A DNA stretch of 64,000 bases from Serinus canaria. Taxonomy: Eukaryota > Chordata > Aves > Passeriformes > Fringillidae. Positions within the stretch are counted from its first letter, which is position 1. Every line of letters starts with the position of its first letter. Shown in pieces: positions 1-12,142 of the stretch. The position numbers and the translations under genes were made by a program. The stretch is taken from assembly GCF_022539315.1 (NCBI RefSeq), contig NC_066343.1:42918466-42982465 (forward strand), given 5' to 3'. The notes under the pieces were generated by a model. That model worked only from the letters and a program-made list of their open reading frames with translations, was not told where the DNA came from and ran no database searches.

Positions 1-272
1 CATCCAAGAGATTGAGAGAGAGGCAGCTAGTTCTGCGCAAGTCCTGGGCTCCCACATGGAAACACAGAATCACAGAGGGCTTTGGATTGGAAAGGACCTT
101 AGGGATTCTCTAGCTCCCACTCTCCATGCTTTAGGCAGGGACAACTTCCACATAGACCAGGTTGCTCAGAGCCCCATCCAACCTGGCCTTGGACACCTCC
201 AGAGAGGGAGCAACCACAGCTTCTCAGGACCACATAACCAGAACCTGTTGTAATCAGATTTTTGAGACTTAC
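1..272 (-). other. ADAMTSL1: ADAMTSL1 intron (partial) or 3' UTR of the short isoform
   Basis: This sequence lies downstream of the GTAAGT donor at 267-272. It is intron for the long isoform and would be 3' UTR for the short one. The minus-strand TAA at 269-271 lies within the donor. Most of the stretch is a CR1 fragment. No AATAAA or ATTAAA is seen on the minus strand here, so any polyadenylation site for the short form must lie beyond the window. Confidence 0.7.
63..230 (-). mobile_element. CR1 LINE 3' fragment
   Basis: The plus strand opens with CAGAATCACAGAGG and GGATTGGAAAGGACCTTAGG and continues with CAGGTTGCTCAGAGCCCC and CCAACCTGGCCTTGGACACC. This is the reverse complement of the standard CR1 3' end, so the element is on the minus strand, the same direction as ADAMTSL1. 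It is 5'-truncated. Confidence 0.85.
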
Positions 273-357
273 GAGGGCTCTTCAGATACGGCTGTTCCTT
301 CCTCCAGCTCTTGAGCCTGCTTAAACCATGGCAACTTTGCTTCCACAGGAACTTTCT
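273..357 (-). CDS. ADAMTSL1: ADAMTSL1 exon: linker after TSR4, possible last exon of the short isoform
   Basis: This 85-bp exon enters in phase 1 (G|AG, glutamate) and ends in phase 2 (TC|, serine). It encodes 27 complete residues, KVPVEAKLPWFKQAQELEEG followed by TAVSEEP. It is almost identical to human ADAMTSL1; ADAMTSL3 has a related but different EAKLPWLK segment. The acceptor is TTGCTCCCTAG and the donor is TC|GTAAGT. If the donor is not used, the frame reads TCG TAA, serine then stop. The protein then ends at a position equal to residue 525 of human punctin-1. If it is used, the next exon, outside the window, should begin TSR5. Confidence 0.94.
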
Positions 358-3181
358 CTAGGGAGCAAACGCAAGCATGTGAAAATAGGAAGCATGTGGT
401 AACACTGCTGTGTGTGCCACCCTCCCTGTGCTCACCAAGCATGGGTGTGATTGTATGGGTACCCCCACACACATGGGGGCCAAGCAAAAAGAGGAGAAAG
501 AGAAAGGAGAACACAGGGGAGAGAAAAAACTCTTTAATCACCTGGACTATATCATTTACAGTGTTGTATGGCCAGAATATTTTACTGCTGCAGGTAGAAG
601 GGCTATAGTAGCCTAAAACCAGACCGGCAAATTGAAATTGTCCCCTTTCAGACAACACAGTGGGACTGTAAAGTGGGCACTTTGGAAAGTATTTTTTTGG
701 AGGGAAACTTACAAGTGTAACAGGCCTGCATCACACAAGGCAAAATGTGCGACATACCTGTGTCTACTTTTAAATTTCTGCATGTCAGAAGACATGCTGA
801 GCTTGGTTTTGGTAGATTACAAAAATAAAGAAGATCCTCCTTTGATGAGTGATTCAACAAACAGGAAAACTGTAATTAAATGACCGAGCTATGCTTTTCA
901 ACTCCGTTTATCAGTTCATCAGCTACGTGGATTTAAAAAAATGAACTTGATACTTTTTCTGTCATTCCTGATGGAAAACAGTGGAGCTGCTTTTCTGCCT
1001 CTCCGGGATGTGCACACAGAGTAATGAGCTGCTCTGCTCTGCTCTGGGGTATGCAGGGCCGTGCTGCTTTGCAAGCCAAACTCCACTCTAATGCAGGGTC
1101 AGAGAGGAGTAGTTGAGCTGAAGGCAGCAGAGCTGTTTTAGCTCTACAGGGGTATAAGCAAGGGCAAATTTGGCACTAAAGGCTGAGAAGGAGCTCTGCA
1201 CTTCAGCAGAACATTCCGGGCTAGGATCAGGGGAAACAATACAAAATGCAGTGAGACTCAGATGACTGAGGAGAACCAGAGCCAAACCTATTTGCTTCTC
1301 ACAAATCACCTAAGCCTTTTTGGTTTGTGTAAGGATGGACTTGTACGCGCCAACAGGAGCAGGTCAGAATAGTCAGGAATTTTCTGTGGCTCTATTTTGC
1401 AGAACATTTCACACATGCACATGAAATTTTCTGTCTCTCAGTTGTATCATAGAGGAAGAATCACCTACAATTTGACTGCACAGCTACTGCAACTTTAGTC
1501 ATGCAAATTTCCTCGGAGCAAGTTAGTAACTGAGAAAAAGAGGGACAATAATAGAGTTACTATTCCTCTGTCTTAAAAACAGCTTTCCAAGTTCTTCATC
1601 TATCCTATTAGTGCCATTTAAGGATGAATGTCATCAGAGCTCTTAGATTAATCTATATTTTCATAATCATCCAGAATATGCAGGAAATATTTCTATGTTC
1701 TACAGTTTGTTTTATGGGTTTTGAAAATTCATATCTTACCTATGTGATTTTTTTTTGCTTAGATGCAAGTGCTTGTAAAAAGCAAAATTCTTGTATAACA
1801 TAGCCTGTTTTGTGGCTTTTTAAATAACCTTCCTTTTTTTTACAGGTATAGTTAATTAGCATCTACACTGTAAAATTTGTTAGAGGATTGGAAATGTTGA
1901 TGTTGTACAGTATGCTTTGTCAGAAAAATGAACAAAAAGCACTTCTAACATAAGCTAAGGAGAAAATTTTACCTTTGGAGATTAAAGTAAAATATTTTCT
2001 TTTAAAACATTTTCATTTAAAACATTTCCAGTAAAAACACTTATATTACATACAAAGTTGTGTTAGATGAATATGCATTCTTTATAAAAACTGAAAATCA
2101 CTTCTTAATACAGTGACATCCTATTTTTCCCATTATTGATGCAACACAGAGTGCCTTAGGGCTGGAATAAACTAAAATGAAATAAATTATATGAAAAATT
2201 TGCCTTCTCTTTCTTTTTTGCAGAGTGTGTTAGGAGAAGAACAACTTGCACACTTTTTGCCTTGTTGCTTCTGTCAACTAGGAAGACTGTTTTCTGCTTT
2301 GTGTCAGTCTAGCTGTCAAAAAAAAAAAACCAGTATAGGACTAAAACATTCAGTAGATGAAAGGTTCATTACCCCTTTTGCCCTAAATTTCTCACACTAG
2401 TTGTGTGAAATAAAAAGGACAATTTTCTAGCCTAAAACTAGAATAATTTGGTTTGGATGGTATCTTTGGACACCATCTAGTCCAACACTCTTCTGAAACC
2501 ACTGCTTAGCCTTCAGATATACAGATATTCAAGCATTACACCTGGCATTATGAAGGGAAAACTGTGAGAGTGTTGCAGAACAAAGATGAGGAGGGAAACT
2601 AAACCAAATTACACCAAGCTTTGCACAGGACTTTTCATTCCACGTGGAAAAATGGAAGAAGGAAGTAACTGCCTGCATTCAGAAATTAGGTGTGTATGCG
2701 CCACAAAGGGCAGCACAAGATGTTATGAGGGGTAAAGATGTCATGCTTTTGCAAGGGTGGGCTTCCAGTAAGGAGTAATTTACTTTGTTCCCTGATGACT
2801 CCTTCATGACAGGTAGAGGTAAGCAAAGCTTTCCTAGCTGGCCTTGCATCCTTCTAGGCAGAAGTCAGTTTTGGACGGTTTGCAACACAAGATCTCTTTT
2901 GTGTCTTGCTGCATTTGACTCAGATGTAAACAGTGAAAATACAGCCAAATTTAGATTTCTATTGCTTAGTCTGCTGGACCACAAATTAACTACGAAAAGC
3001 CCAGGCCTTGCAATACAAAAGAGGTCAGCACTCACTCCAAGCTGCTGGTAGGCAGACAGGAACAGACAGGTGCAAAATCATAACTCAGGTGCAGGTGGAA
3101 ACAGTGATGCCATCAGCAAAACAAAACAGCTGAACGTGAAAGAGTCCTGAAAAATTCACGAGAAACATTTTGCCTCATTAC
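358..3181 (-). other. ADAMTSL1: ADAMTSL1 intron, 2824 bp
   Basis: GT-AG intron between the TSR4 exon and the following linker exon. It is AT-rich in the middle (about 1600-2440) and holds one small CR1 fragment near 2440-2500. No other gene, RNA or regulatory element is recognisable. Confidence 0.85.
2440..2500 (-). mobile_element. Short degraded CR1 3' end
   Basis: GGTTTGGATGGTATCTTTGG followed by ACACCATCTAGTCCAAC resembles the terminal CR1 consensus in reverse complement. It is only about 60 bp and weakly conserved. Confidence 0.55.
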
Positions 3182-3329
3182 CTTTGGGCTTGTAGCAAGG
3201 AGTGGGTACAACACATTCTTCTTTTATGTGTGGCTTTGTTTTAGTACTGCAGCCTCCTGTATGCATCCCCCTGTGGTCAATGCAGAGGACAACTCGGTAT
3301 CTGAGTCCTTGTCCACAGGTCACAGTGCA
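3182..3329 (-). CDS. ADAMTSL1: ADAMTSL1 exon: TSR4
   Basis: This 148-bp exon starts in phase 0 and leaves one base (G) of a glutamate codon. It encodes 49 complete residues, CTVTCGQGLRYRVVLCIDHR followed by GMHTGGCS and ending VPTPCYKPK. This is the fourth thrombospondin type 1 repeat. CTVTCGQ carries the threonine expected for O-fucose, and the cysteines of VLC, GGC, EEC and TPC complete the fold. The acceptor is TCAATCCAG and the donor is AAAG|GTAATG. Splicing to the next exon restores KPK-E-KVPVEAK. The flanking open frame is long but made of unrelated intron translation. Confidence 0.96.
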
Positions 3330-3806
3330 CTGGATTGAAAAAAAAACCATGAAAGGAGAAAATGAAAAGGAGAAAAAAAAGTCACACATAGCAATGACAA
3401 ATATAAGGGGAATATGCAACATAAGAGAGCCAAACATGATGCAGAAACACCCAAACTTGAAAATAAAATATTCATAATATTTGGTAATTATAGATAAAGT
3501 GTAAAATTGACAGAAACTTTTGCCTTTTTGCTCAGAACATTTACTTGATTTGGACATTTTGCCGCTGGACTTCTCTTGCAGTGCCACTTTCACAATGTTG
3601 CCTACTTGGCTCCTAGCCATCTGTCCCATATTGGATATGCTCAGTAACACCCTGTCAGTTTCATTTGGAGCCACTCTGTTTTGCTTGGACAAAGTACTGG
3701 GGTTTATGCGTCAACAGGGATTACACTCAGCTATTCTGGAAAAAAGCACCAAGCAGAATGGGAAACTATCAGGCTTTCTTCCCTCAGAAACTTTCTTAAG
3801 TTTTTT

Positions 3807-3837
<31 letters not shown>

Positions 3838-4611
3838 TTTGCTCCAGTTCATCAACTTTTACCCCCTTCACAGATTGTTTCAAAATTGGTTGTACAGGAG
3901 ATGATCAAAACTACTAATCAGCTGGAAGCACTATGGATGTTACCAATGTTGTTTTGCTCTTGGACAGCAGCTTTCATCTGAAAATCAGCAAACACTTTAC
4001 AATTGGTCGAGAACACCTCATCTGTAGGTAAGCTAGCCTAGCTGCTAAAGCACAATTTACTTGTTTTCTAACTGAGGTGGTGAGAAAATACATTCAAGCC
4101 AAGTCTTTATGTACAAAGTTAAAATATTTGACTACTTTTGTGAAAGGACATTTCATAGACATAGAAAAGGAAAGGCAAGTCAGAGACAGATAAATACAGC
4201 TATCAAAGAGCAGAGTCATATACAGATTTATATGCTTCTTGAAATTTCTAAGGGATTTTGAGTTTCAATTTATGACTGAAATACTGTAATACAGAAATAC
4301 CATTACAAGCTTATTGGTGGGGTTTTTGTGCATTTCACTTACATTCCCAGTCTATTTTTAGCAGAAGATCACAAAATAATGTTACAGAGCAGATTTATTT
4401 TTCCATCATTCTCTTTACTCATGTTCATCTTATTAATATATTTTTCCTGAATGGTTACTTTGCAGTTAGACAAATAGTGTAATTTAAAACAGAGATGTTG
4501 GTAATGAGAGAAAACAGTAAATGCCCTAACTTCCAAAACCTAACTGAAGTATAATTTAAGATATTTTCCCTAGTGTGCTAAACACAAAACCAACAAAACT
4601 AAACTGATTAC
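3330..4611 (-). other. ADAMTSL1: ADAMTSL1 intron, 1282 bp
   Basis: GT-AG intron between the TSR3 and TSR4 exons. It contains a T-rich run at 3801-3828 interrupted by one C. Otherwise it is unremarkable AT-rich sequence. Confidence 0.85.
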
Positions 4612-4816
4612 CGGAGACCATTCTTGAGCAAGCCACTTTGGACAGTCAAATATATTGCAAGGCTGGACAACAGGCATCTTTGGAGTATACATGCATTTCC
4701 ATTCTTCCACGGGGCTGATGTGCCCCTGAATGTCCTCTTCCACACAGGAGACGCTGCGGCTCTGAATGCCCCCTCCACAGGATGAGGAACAGGCAGTCCA
4801 GGGTGTACTTTCCCAT
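4612..4816 (-). CDS. ADAMTSL1: ADAMTSL1 exon: TSR3 and first tryptophans of TSR4
   Basis: This 205-bp exon enters in phase 2 (CG|A, arginine) and ends on a complete codon. It encodes 68 residues from WESTPWTACSSSCGGG to WLAQEWSP. It holds all of TSR3, with the O-fucosylation-type motif CSSSCGG and cysteines in VSC, WKC, QPC and FDC. It also carries the WLAQEWSP start of TSR4. The acceptor is TTTTCCCAG and the donor is CCG|GTAATC. The open frame extends upstream into intron sequence (FWGYRWGWEQEG...), which has no counterpart in the family and is not coding. It sits about 1.3 kb from the next exon. Confidence 0.96.
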
Positions 4817-7542
4817 CTGGGAAAACAAAGAGGCATCAGGAAACATAACCCCTCTTGTTCCCACCCCCACCTGTACCCCCAAAATGCATAAACTGCTATC
4901 TGCAAGGTTGCTTGTTTGTATGGGGTTTTTTGTTTGGTTGTGGTTTGTTTTGTTTTGGTTTTTTTGGTTTAGCTTGGCTCGGCTCAGTTTTTTTACCGGG
5001 GTAACGTCAGTAAAAATTAATCATGTATTTGTTTTCACAGGTGTCCACAGCAGCAAAGCATGCTCATGGTTGGTGTCTTTTACACCACCATTAATAATAT
5101 GAAATCTCCTCTCTCCCACTAATCCAATTACTAGTGCCACAGAAAATCTAAATACTTTTTACTTAGTTGGTTTTTTTTTCTTTTTTGAATTGATGGGATT
5201 ATCATATTTTCATAATTTCTCATATTCTGGGGAATCTTTGCAACAAATCACAGGAAACTCAGTGTGCTGTGAGACTGATGCCCCTTTTGCAGAACATAAA
5301 GGGAAAGAGCAGTGTTTTTTCCAAGCAAGCAACTCAGAAGAGAAAAAAGAAAGAAAAATGAGAGGAAATTATCAAAAAGAAAATGTGAATATATTTGTAT
5401 GATTCGTGTCCTCAGATGGATAAACCAGGTGGATCTTGTTTCCTTACAGTTAAGGCAGTGAGATAAGCTGAGAAGCCATCTTTTCTCTACAGGTGCCATT
5501 GAGAATGTGAGGAAAATTCCTAAGAACAATATATGCATGTTCTGAAAAGTTATGTATACTTATGAGAATATTCCTTTTTTTAGTGATGAATATGCTATAA
5601 GCTATGTATTACTTTATTCATATACATATCTGTCCACACAAAATATCTGGTATTGCCTCTCTTATATTCAAGCCTTTGTCACATATTGGATGTGGGACCA
5701 TTCCCACGATCTAGTGTGGCTATTCCTATATATTATTGTGCATGACTGAAGTACAGAAGTATGTGTGTTCTGCCCACCTGGAAACATTTCATGAAATCAT
5801 TTAATATTCCACAAGGCAAATGTCATTTTCATAATGACATTACAAATACTGTTTGAAACAACAATTTTGGTCAAAAGATTTCAGTTTTTGACCTTAAGGA
5901 ACAATTTTTTTTGAAAAACACCCCACCTGTTTCCTCCTTCAGACAAGAAGGAAGAGAAGTGAAAGATGAGGACTTTTATTGTCTCACTTAAAACAAAGAA
6001 AATATTTTTGTTAAGTAACAAATACAGGATCCCCAAGATTGCCGAGCAAAATGAAAAATGCTTATCTTTCTCTCTAATTTTCCATCATGTCAGCCCACAA
6101 TCTTCTCATTAGCTCCAGCATACCTAGCAATACCCTCACCTGGCTACAGTCCGGTAGCACCATAAAACTCAGTGTGAACTGGCTTAAATTAAAAGTTGTT
6201 TTGAGTAGTAAAGCCAATGATTAATTCTGTGACTTACCACTGGGAGTGGTGGAACAAGTTTTACACCATGCACAGCCATCATCATGTGCTGGTCATAAGC
6301 CACATATTTTACAAAATTGTAATTTTAGGAATACTTCTACTTAAATGTGTTTCCTGTGGCTCTTCTGAACAACTTTCCCAACATACAGCTAAGGTTTCTT
6401 ACTAGCACTAACACCTAGCACAAAAAGGCCCCAAACTGAAATTCATGAACTGCAAAATTTTCTTGGCTCAAAATTTGATGGCTCAGCTTTTCCTAGCCTT
6501 AAAAATGGATAACACCAGGAAGTTTCCTGAAGTCTTTGGGACAAGTTTCCAGGTGTCTTAGGTAACCTTAGCAATTTCAAGTAGCTTAAATACACCAGAT
6601 AGTTTCATTCTAAATTGGAGGTTGGTCCATGTTTTGGCTGGAGACTGTGGAGTGTGAACACACTACATTTTTACACTGATGCTGAAACTCTCTGCATCAG
6701 GCATCAATATAATTGGATGGATGTTGTTTCCTCACCTGGAGGAGACTATCAATTTGTCTGGAGGGTTCTTTCTGTGATTTCATAATGCATTACACAATAA
6801 ATTAATGAAGAAGAGAACACAGCACAATACTTTTGCATGTCCAGGCAGTGTTTCAAAACCTAGAGGTTATTATTCTTCAGCTATCAAAATTTTTCATCAT
6901 CAACAGTCTTATTCACTGCTTTAAAAATAATTACTCATCTGATTATTTCCATGAGAATCTTGATTCTTATATTAAAGACATTTTAATTGTGAGATAATAA
7001 ATGATAAAATCAGTTCTTGATCCTATTCCTGCCCTGATCACCTATTTCTTAGAAAAGCCAATGAACTTTACCCCTGGGAAAGGTATTAGCATGGTTTAGG
7101 ATCACTAAACACTAATGTGGTCAAAACCCAAAATCTCACAACTTATAGGCATGCAAGAAACAGCAAAATGGAGGTGAGGGAGAGAAAAATCTTGTGGTTC
7201 CTAACAAAGCCACAGATTAGAGTTCTGCTAAGAGAGGAGTAAAGGGCAAGAATAGGAAAGTTATGAGAGAAAAGCAAAAGTGGGGTTGAGGAACGGTAGA
7301 AACAAAGGGATCACAGACTTAATAAATCTGCACTTCTCCTTCAGATAGGCTTTAATTTCAGTTTTGCATTGACAGAATTCATTACAACATGTTAGCACTT
7401 GAACATCTCTACATTAATCTGTAAGAGTCTAGAGAAGCAGGTCTGGTTATTTAGCCTGAGAGTAAAGCAGAAGCACAGAGAAGAACAAAAGAAAAACAAA
7501 TAGATTTGTTAAGCCTAGCATTTGGTTGACTGTTTTACATAC
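4817..7542 (-). other. ADAMTSL1: ADAMTSL1 intron, 2726 bp
   Basis: GT-AG intron between the 51-bp linker exon and the TSR3 exon. A G/T-rich stretch (TTTTGG and GGTTTG runs) lies at about 4917-4995, giving a C/A-rich sense strand close to the TSR3 acceptor. Nothing else is recognised. Confidence 0.85.
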
Positions 7543-7593
7543 CGAGGAAGGGGATGGTAGAGGTCATAGGGCATGATCTGCTTGTATCCATCA
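7543..7593 (-). CDS. ADAMTSL1: ADAMTSL1 small exon: linker between TSR2 and TSR3
   Basis: This 51-bp exon encodes 16 complete residues (DGYKQIMPYDLYHPLP) plus split serine and arginine codons at its ends. It links TSR2 to TSR3. It is phase 2 at both ends, so skipping would remove 17 residues without breaking the frame. The acceptor is CTAACAG and the donor is CTCG|GTATGT. The residues match human ADAMTSL1 essentially throughout, which makes an exon this short secure. It lies alone between introns of 9.1 kb and 2.7 kb. Confidence 0.94.
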
Positions 7594-10500
7594 CTGTTAG
7601 GAACAATAATGCCAACCCTCTGAGTAGAAGGTACACATAATAAAATAAACACTAGATGATTACATTATACAACTTTTGTATTACAATATTGTATTACATT
7701 ACACAAGTTTTTACATTACAGTATTATAAATCAACAAAACAAGATATTTTACCTAAGATGTTATCCCATAAAAAAATATACTCCCATCCTACTTTTTCTG
7801 AGTAATTCAAAGAATAAATCAGTTGTTACTACTTTTTTCTTATAAATATATTATTGTTTGACAAATAAGCAATTTATTGTTAAAAGTGACCCAAATATTA
7901 TCTAATGTACATTTTTATTAGCATCAAAAAGAATGTTTCTATACTTGATATATTCTTGGAACTTGGATCCAAAGTCACTGATGCCAGTAGGGGGACTTCT
8001 ATCTGCTGCAGACCTCTAAACAAAATCCTTTTTATAACTATATTATGGCTGTTTCTGCCCATCAAATAAAACCTCTGCTTTTACAGGGTACAGGATTAGA
8101 AATCTGGGTAATCACAGTGCAAGAATTTATTTGTATCTGCAATGCTTGTCTCTTCACCTTAAATGAGTCCAGTCCTTTTTTTTTTTTTTTTTTTTTTGTT
8201 TTTTCCCCCCCTGAAAGCAAGAAGGAGCCTGAGAAAAGATTAACATGTCAGGCAGAATTTTTTTGTCATAACTGGTTGGATTGCCTTGCTGAACTGTCAT
8301 TGGTGTGGTGTCACAATGTAACATCTAAAAGTTACAGAAAGCAATAGCATCCATCAAAATTAGGAGTTATCTGAAATATTATCTTGCCAGTTATGTGTGA
8401 GATGGATGACACTTTTCTCATTGGCAACTACTGAATTGCTGATCTGAAATACCGTATTTTGTCTGCACAGTTTATAATTTTGGCTCAGAGTAACTTTAAC
8501 CACGTTGTTTCCTAGTTATCAGACATATCTATTAAAATAAAACAGCTGATTTTGGAGGACCTCATTTATCACTTTCATCAAACCATTTGGGTATTTGAAT
8601 GGGGCAAGTGGACAGAAAAATCAAGAAGTGAACATGAATTGCATTAAGATAAAAAGTGTGTCTCCATCCAAGTTAAAGAGAGAGGAAACTGAATGTCAAG
8701 AACAAAGGGGGTCTTTGCGAGCCTTTTACAGATAAGAGGTGATAGGGATTTGCTATGGATTTCTGCAAGGGGGAAGGAGTGAAGGAGGGGGAAGGGAGAA
8801 AGTATTCTCCAAGCTCAACACAGCTCACTGAAAAATGCTGTGAGCATTCAAAGGAGTCTTGTCAGGCCAGGCCTAAAGGGGTCTATTCTCCTTTTAGTCA
8901 ACAGGGGTTTTATATGTATAACTTGTCCAAGATAGAAGAATGGATCCCATTGTGTTTCCTCAGCAAGGAGTCAGCGCCAGGTCAGTGTGCTGGAATTTTC
9001 CGGCTAAAGCGCGGGAAGCAGCTGGAGCCCTGGAAGTGTGTGAGAGGGACTAGACAGTTCCCTCTAAGATTAGCAGCCACTGCAGTCACAGGATCCCTCT
9101 GCATGAGTGTGCATATTTGCATTTTCGAAGAGCTGCCTGTTTTCACAAAAATCTAAAAATCTAGGAGAGGTTGTTCTGGCACTGGGAAACTTTGGAAAAG
9201 ACAAATGGGTCATTTTGAGTATGGTCTACAAACAAGTCCTTTCAGACTTAGCCTGATGGGTAGACATCTGCAGAATGGGGAGGAATTGTGTACTAGTATT
9301 TTAGGAAGCTGGAAGGGAACTTCTTGTGGGTTTTTTTGCCCCTGCCTTTGGGAATTTGCTGTTTTCCTGACTCTTCTACTGCTGTTGAAGTTCCCTGCTG
9401 AAGCTCTCTGCACTTTCCAGCTCATCAGCTTGCTGAGCAGTGGTTGGGAACAAGAGTTAAGACAGTGAGTTAAAAAATGAAATAATTACACTACAAATGC
9501 ATCTACTGCCTAAGAAAGAAGCAGATTTCAGAAAAATTCTTCTTCATTGCAGTGAAAAGAATTTTATTTCTAATAAAAATTGCTGTCTATGCATAATCCA
9601 AGTCTACATGCTTTAGAGTGCATTGCTTCCAAGACTGTTCAGATAGAAATAACTGTACCATAATCAAAAACTGTTCTGAATATTAAGTAACATTTACAAA
9701 GCACTAGGGTAATATTGTAATTGGAAAGGTTTGACCCTCAAAAATTTTGATGCAAAAATTACATTTCTGTAAACAGTATTGAGCTGCACAAATTTACTGA
9801 TTCTGTATTTGTCCATATCTGAGGGGCTGCCAGAGGCTCTCATTCTGCAGCTTCAAGAAAATGAATCACAGCCATAAAGTCTTAGCAAGGAAAAAGACTC
9901 CCACAATAATACACAATGGTTTAATTTATGACTTTAAAAAAGAATTGTCTTAAAGATAAAACAGAAGAGCAGATGGTCATCGTATCGTTAATGCCATCTG
10001 CACTTTTCTAGCTAGTCTTGTGTGAGGCTTTTTGTATGGGCTCCATAAAAACATCCCTAAGACCAAGTTAACACTTCAAAAAAACCAAAAGCAAAACTTA
10101 AGAGATTACTTTGGTGTATTCTTAGTTTTTGAAGGGATAATGTGATTTAAATTCCATGACTCTATCAGTCCATCATACTCCTATAAACAACATGGAAGAG
10201 ATCTACTTTACGGGGTTTATTTAGTGCACATTACCCAGACAATGCAAAGGGGGTGGTGTGCTATATGAGCAGAGGAAATAATAATTCCTTCACTGAAATA
10301 TGTGTGAGTAGCTAACAGGACTCATTCACAAAACATCAAGAGATTTGGCAGGAGCAAGAGCACAAAGCAAATTACTTTGCAGAGCTGTTCTGTCTCATAT
10401 GTCTGCAATCTACCATGCCTTTCAGACCAACAAGTCCGATCATATATTCTGCACATTGTTTTTTTTTTCTCCTGAGGGCTGGCAGTCTCAACACAATTGC

Positions 10501-12091
10501 TATTCCAAGGCACGTGTATGGTTGGAATAGGAGCTGCACGTGCCAGAGGTGAGACTGCTGCAATCAAATTTGCCATCTCTGCAAACATTCAGCCTTCCCC
10601 TGGGATGTGTTTCCACAGCTGCATTCGTTGGAAGACAAGTTTGGTCAACTCCTCCCCAGTTGCTCCTTTTCTGGCTTAACTGGATTCAGCACAGATGACA
10701 AGCTTTAAGCTCAAGTGCCTTTCTCCTCTACCTCCCTGATGACTCCATCTTTCTGACAAGGCCAGCCTTTCCCAACTCTCTCTCCTGCATGCTGATGAGA
10801 CTCAGGTTAGAACATGTTGAGCCAAGCAGGGGCATGGGTGCTAAAACTGAGAGAGGAGCCAGCAGAGAGAAAGGACATCTGCTCCCAAGGTGCCTCAGGG
10901 TGGTGTAACTCACATGGGGACAGCCTGCCACTCCTGTGCTGATGTCCTGCACCCTTGCTGTGCTGCTGCCCAGCCTCTGCAGGATCACAGCCTCCACCTC
11001 TGCTGAGGGCTCTGTTTTTTCAGGGATGTCCTACATCCTACAGCTGCAGGGCTGCCCATGCAATAACCCAGGTGGCTGCACCTATTACACCTCTTTCCTG
11101 ATCAAACTTGCTTGTTAAGATTTAAGGCTTCACTGAAATCTGTCAGACCTGAGAGTAAATGATCTGCATGGCAGGGACTGTGCCATCCAAGCAATGGAAT
11201 ATGTTTAAGACATTATTAGCGTGAACAAATAATAATGAAATGTTAAAGTAGTTTGGGTTGGCTGTGCTGGAACACATGAAAGGGCTCACCACCAGAGACA
11301 ACAGTTTAACATCCAAGCCAGCATCTCTGTGAAAGTCACGGTTATCACTGGACAGACATCAATACTGTGATGCAATCAAGATTGCACTTGATACTTCAAA
11401 TCCTGACACTAAGGCCGTGTGTGATACTGCACTTCAGTGATCTCTGAAGATGCCACGCTATAACATTGTGTCCTTGTGCTACAAGAACACTTTCTGAGTT
11501 GAGAAACAGTTAACGAGGCCCTCAAACAGATGGCATCTGTTAATGCCTCCCAAGTATTATTCTGCGGACCTATTACCTTTTCCCTTCAGAGCTGGGGCAG
11601 GTGACAATAACATCACGGGTAAAGGCAACATTGGTTTCAGTGCCGACTTTTGCAGGCAGTGAAACAGTACTTCTCAGTTATGCTACAGTATGAGTTATCT
11701 TTCTGGTTTCTGGATGCTATCAATGTGAAACGGAACTACCATGTACATTGTACGTATATGTCCTTTTATATGCTCTTAGAACTTTACAGATTGGCAAAAG
11801 CCAGTGTCTGCTGCTTAAACATTTAAAAGTGGTATGTCAGTGGATACTTAAAAAACCCTCTTACAAATGAAAAACACTATTGAGAACACCATCCTTTTGT
11901 GCCAGCAACCAAAAAACCTCTTGCTTTAAGCAGAATGTCTGTTTGGCATTACAGTATCTTACCTTTTAGAAAATGTCTTGTTTATGGCGCAGAGATTTTA
12001 AATTCTAAGCAACATATGGTTTGTCATCACCATAGACTGCTAAAACCCAATCTCTTCACAGTGTTCGAAAGAGGTGTTTCCAGTCGAAACC

Positions 12092-12142
12092 AGAAGGCAT
12101 TACAGTCATGCTTCCTTCCAGAAGCATGACTGTAATGCTTCT
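12092..12142. repeat. Near-perfect short-loop inverted repeat (22-bp stem)
   Basis: The left arm at 12092-12114 pairs with the right arm at 12121-12142 over 22 bp with a single bulged G. The loop is six bases, CTTCCA. The arm core is CATTACAGTCATGCTTC. There is no pairing beyond the arms, so the stem is shorter than a canonical microRNA precursor. Confidence 0.85.

Noticed and set aside
269..658. 129-codon minus-strand open frame as a whole gene
   Set aside because: Only 273-357 is exon. The upstream part is intron ahead of the CTAG acceptor.
3156..3692. 178-codon minus-strand open frame as a whole gene
   Set aside because: Only its 3182-3329 part is real (TSR4 exon). The rest is intron read through the acceptor.
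7425..7490. Possible decayed CR1 fragment (ATTTAGCCTGAGAG)
   Set aside because: Resemblance covers only a few short words and could be chance.
12092..12142. Hairpin considered as a microRNA gene or terminator
   Set aside because: Stem of 22 bp and a six-base loop are too short for a canonical precursor, and intrinsic terminators do not apply to vertebrate nuclear genes. Kept only as a structural finding.
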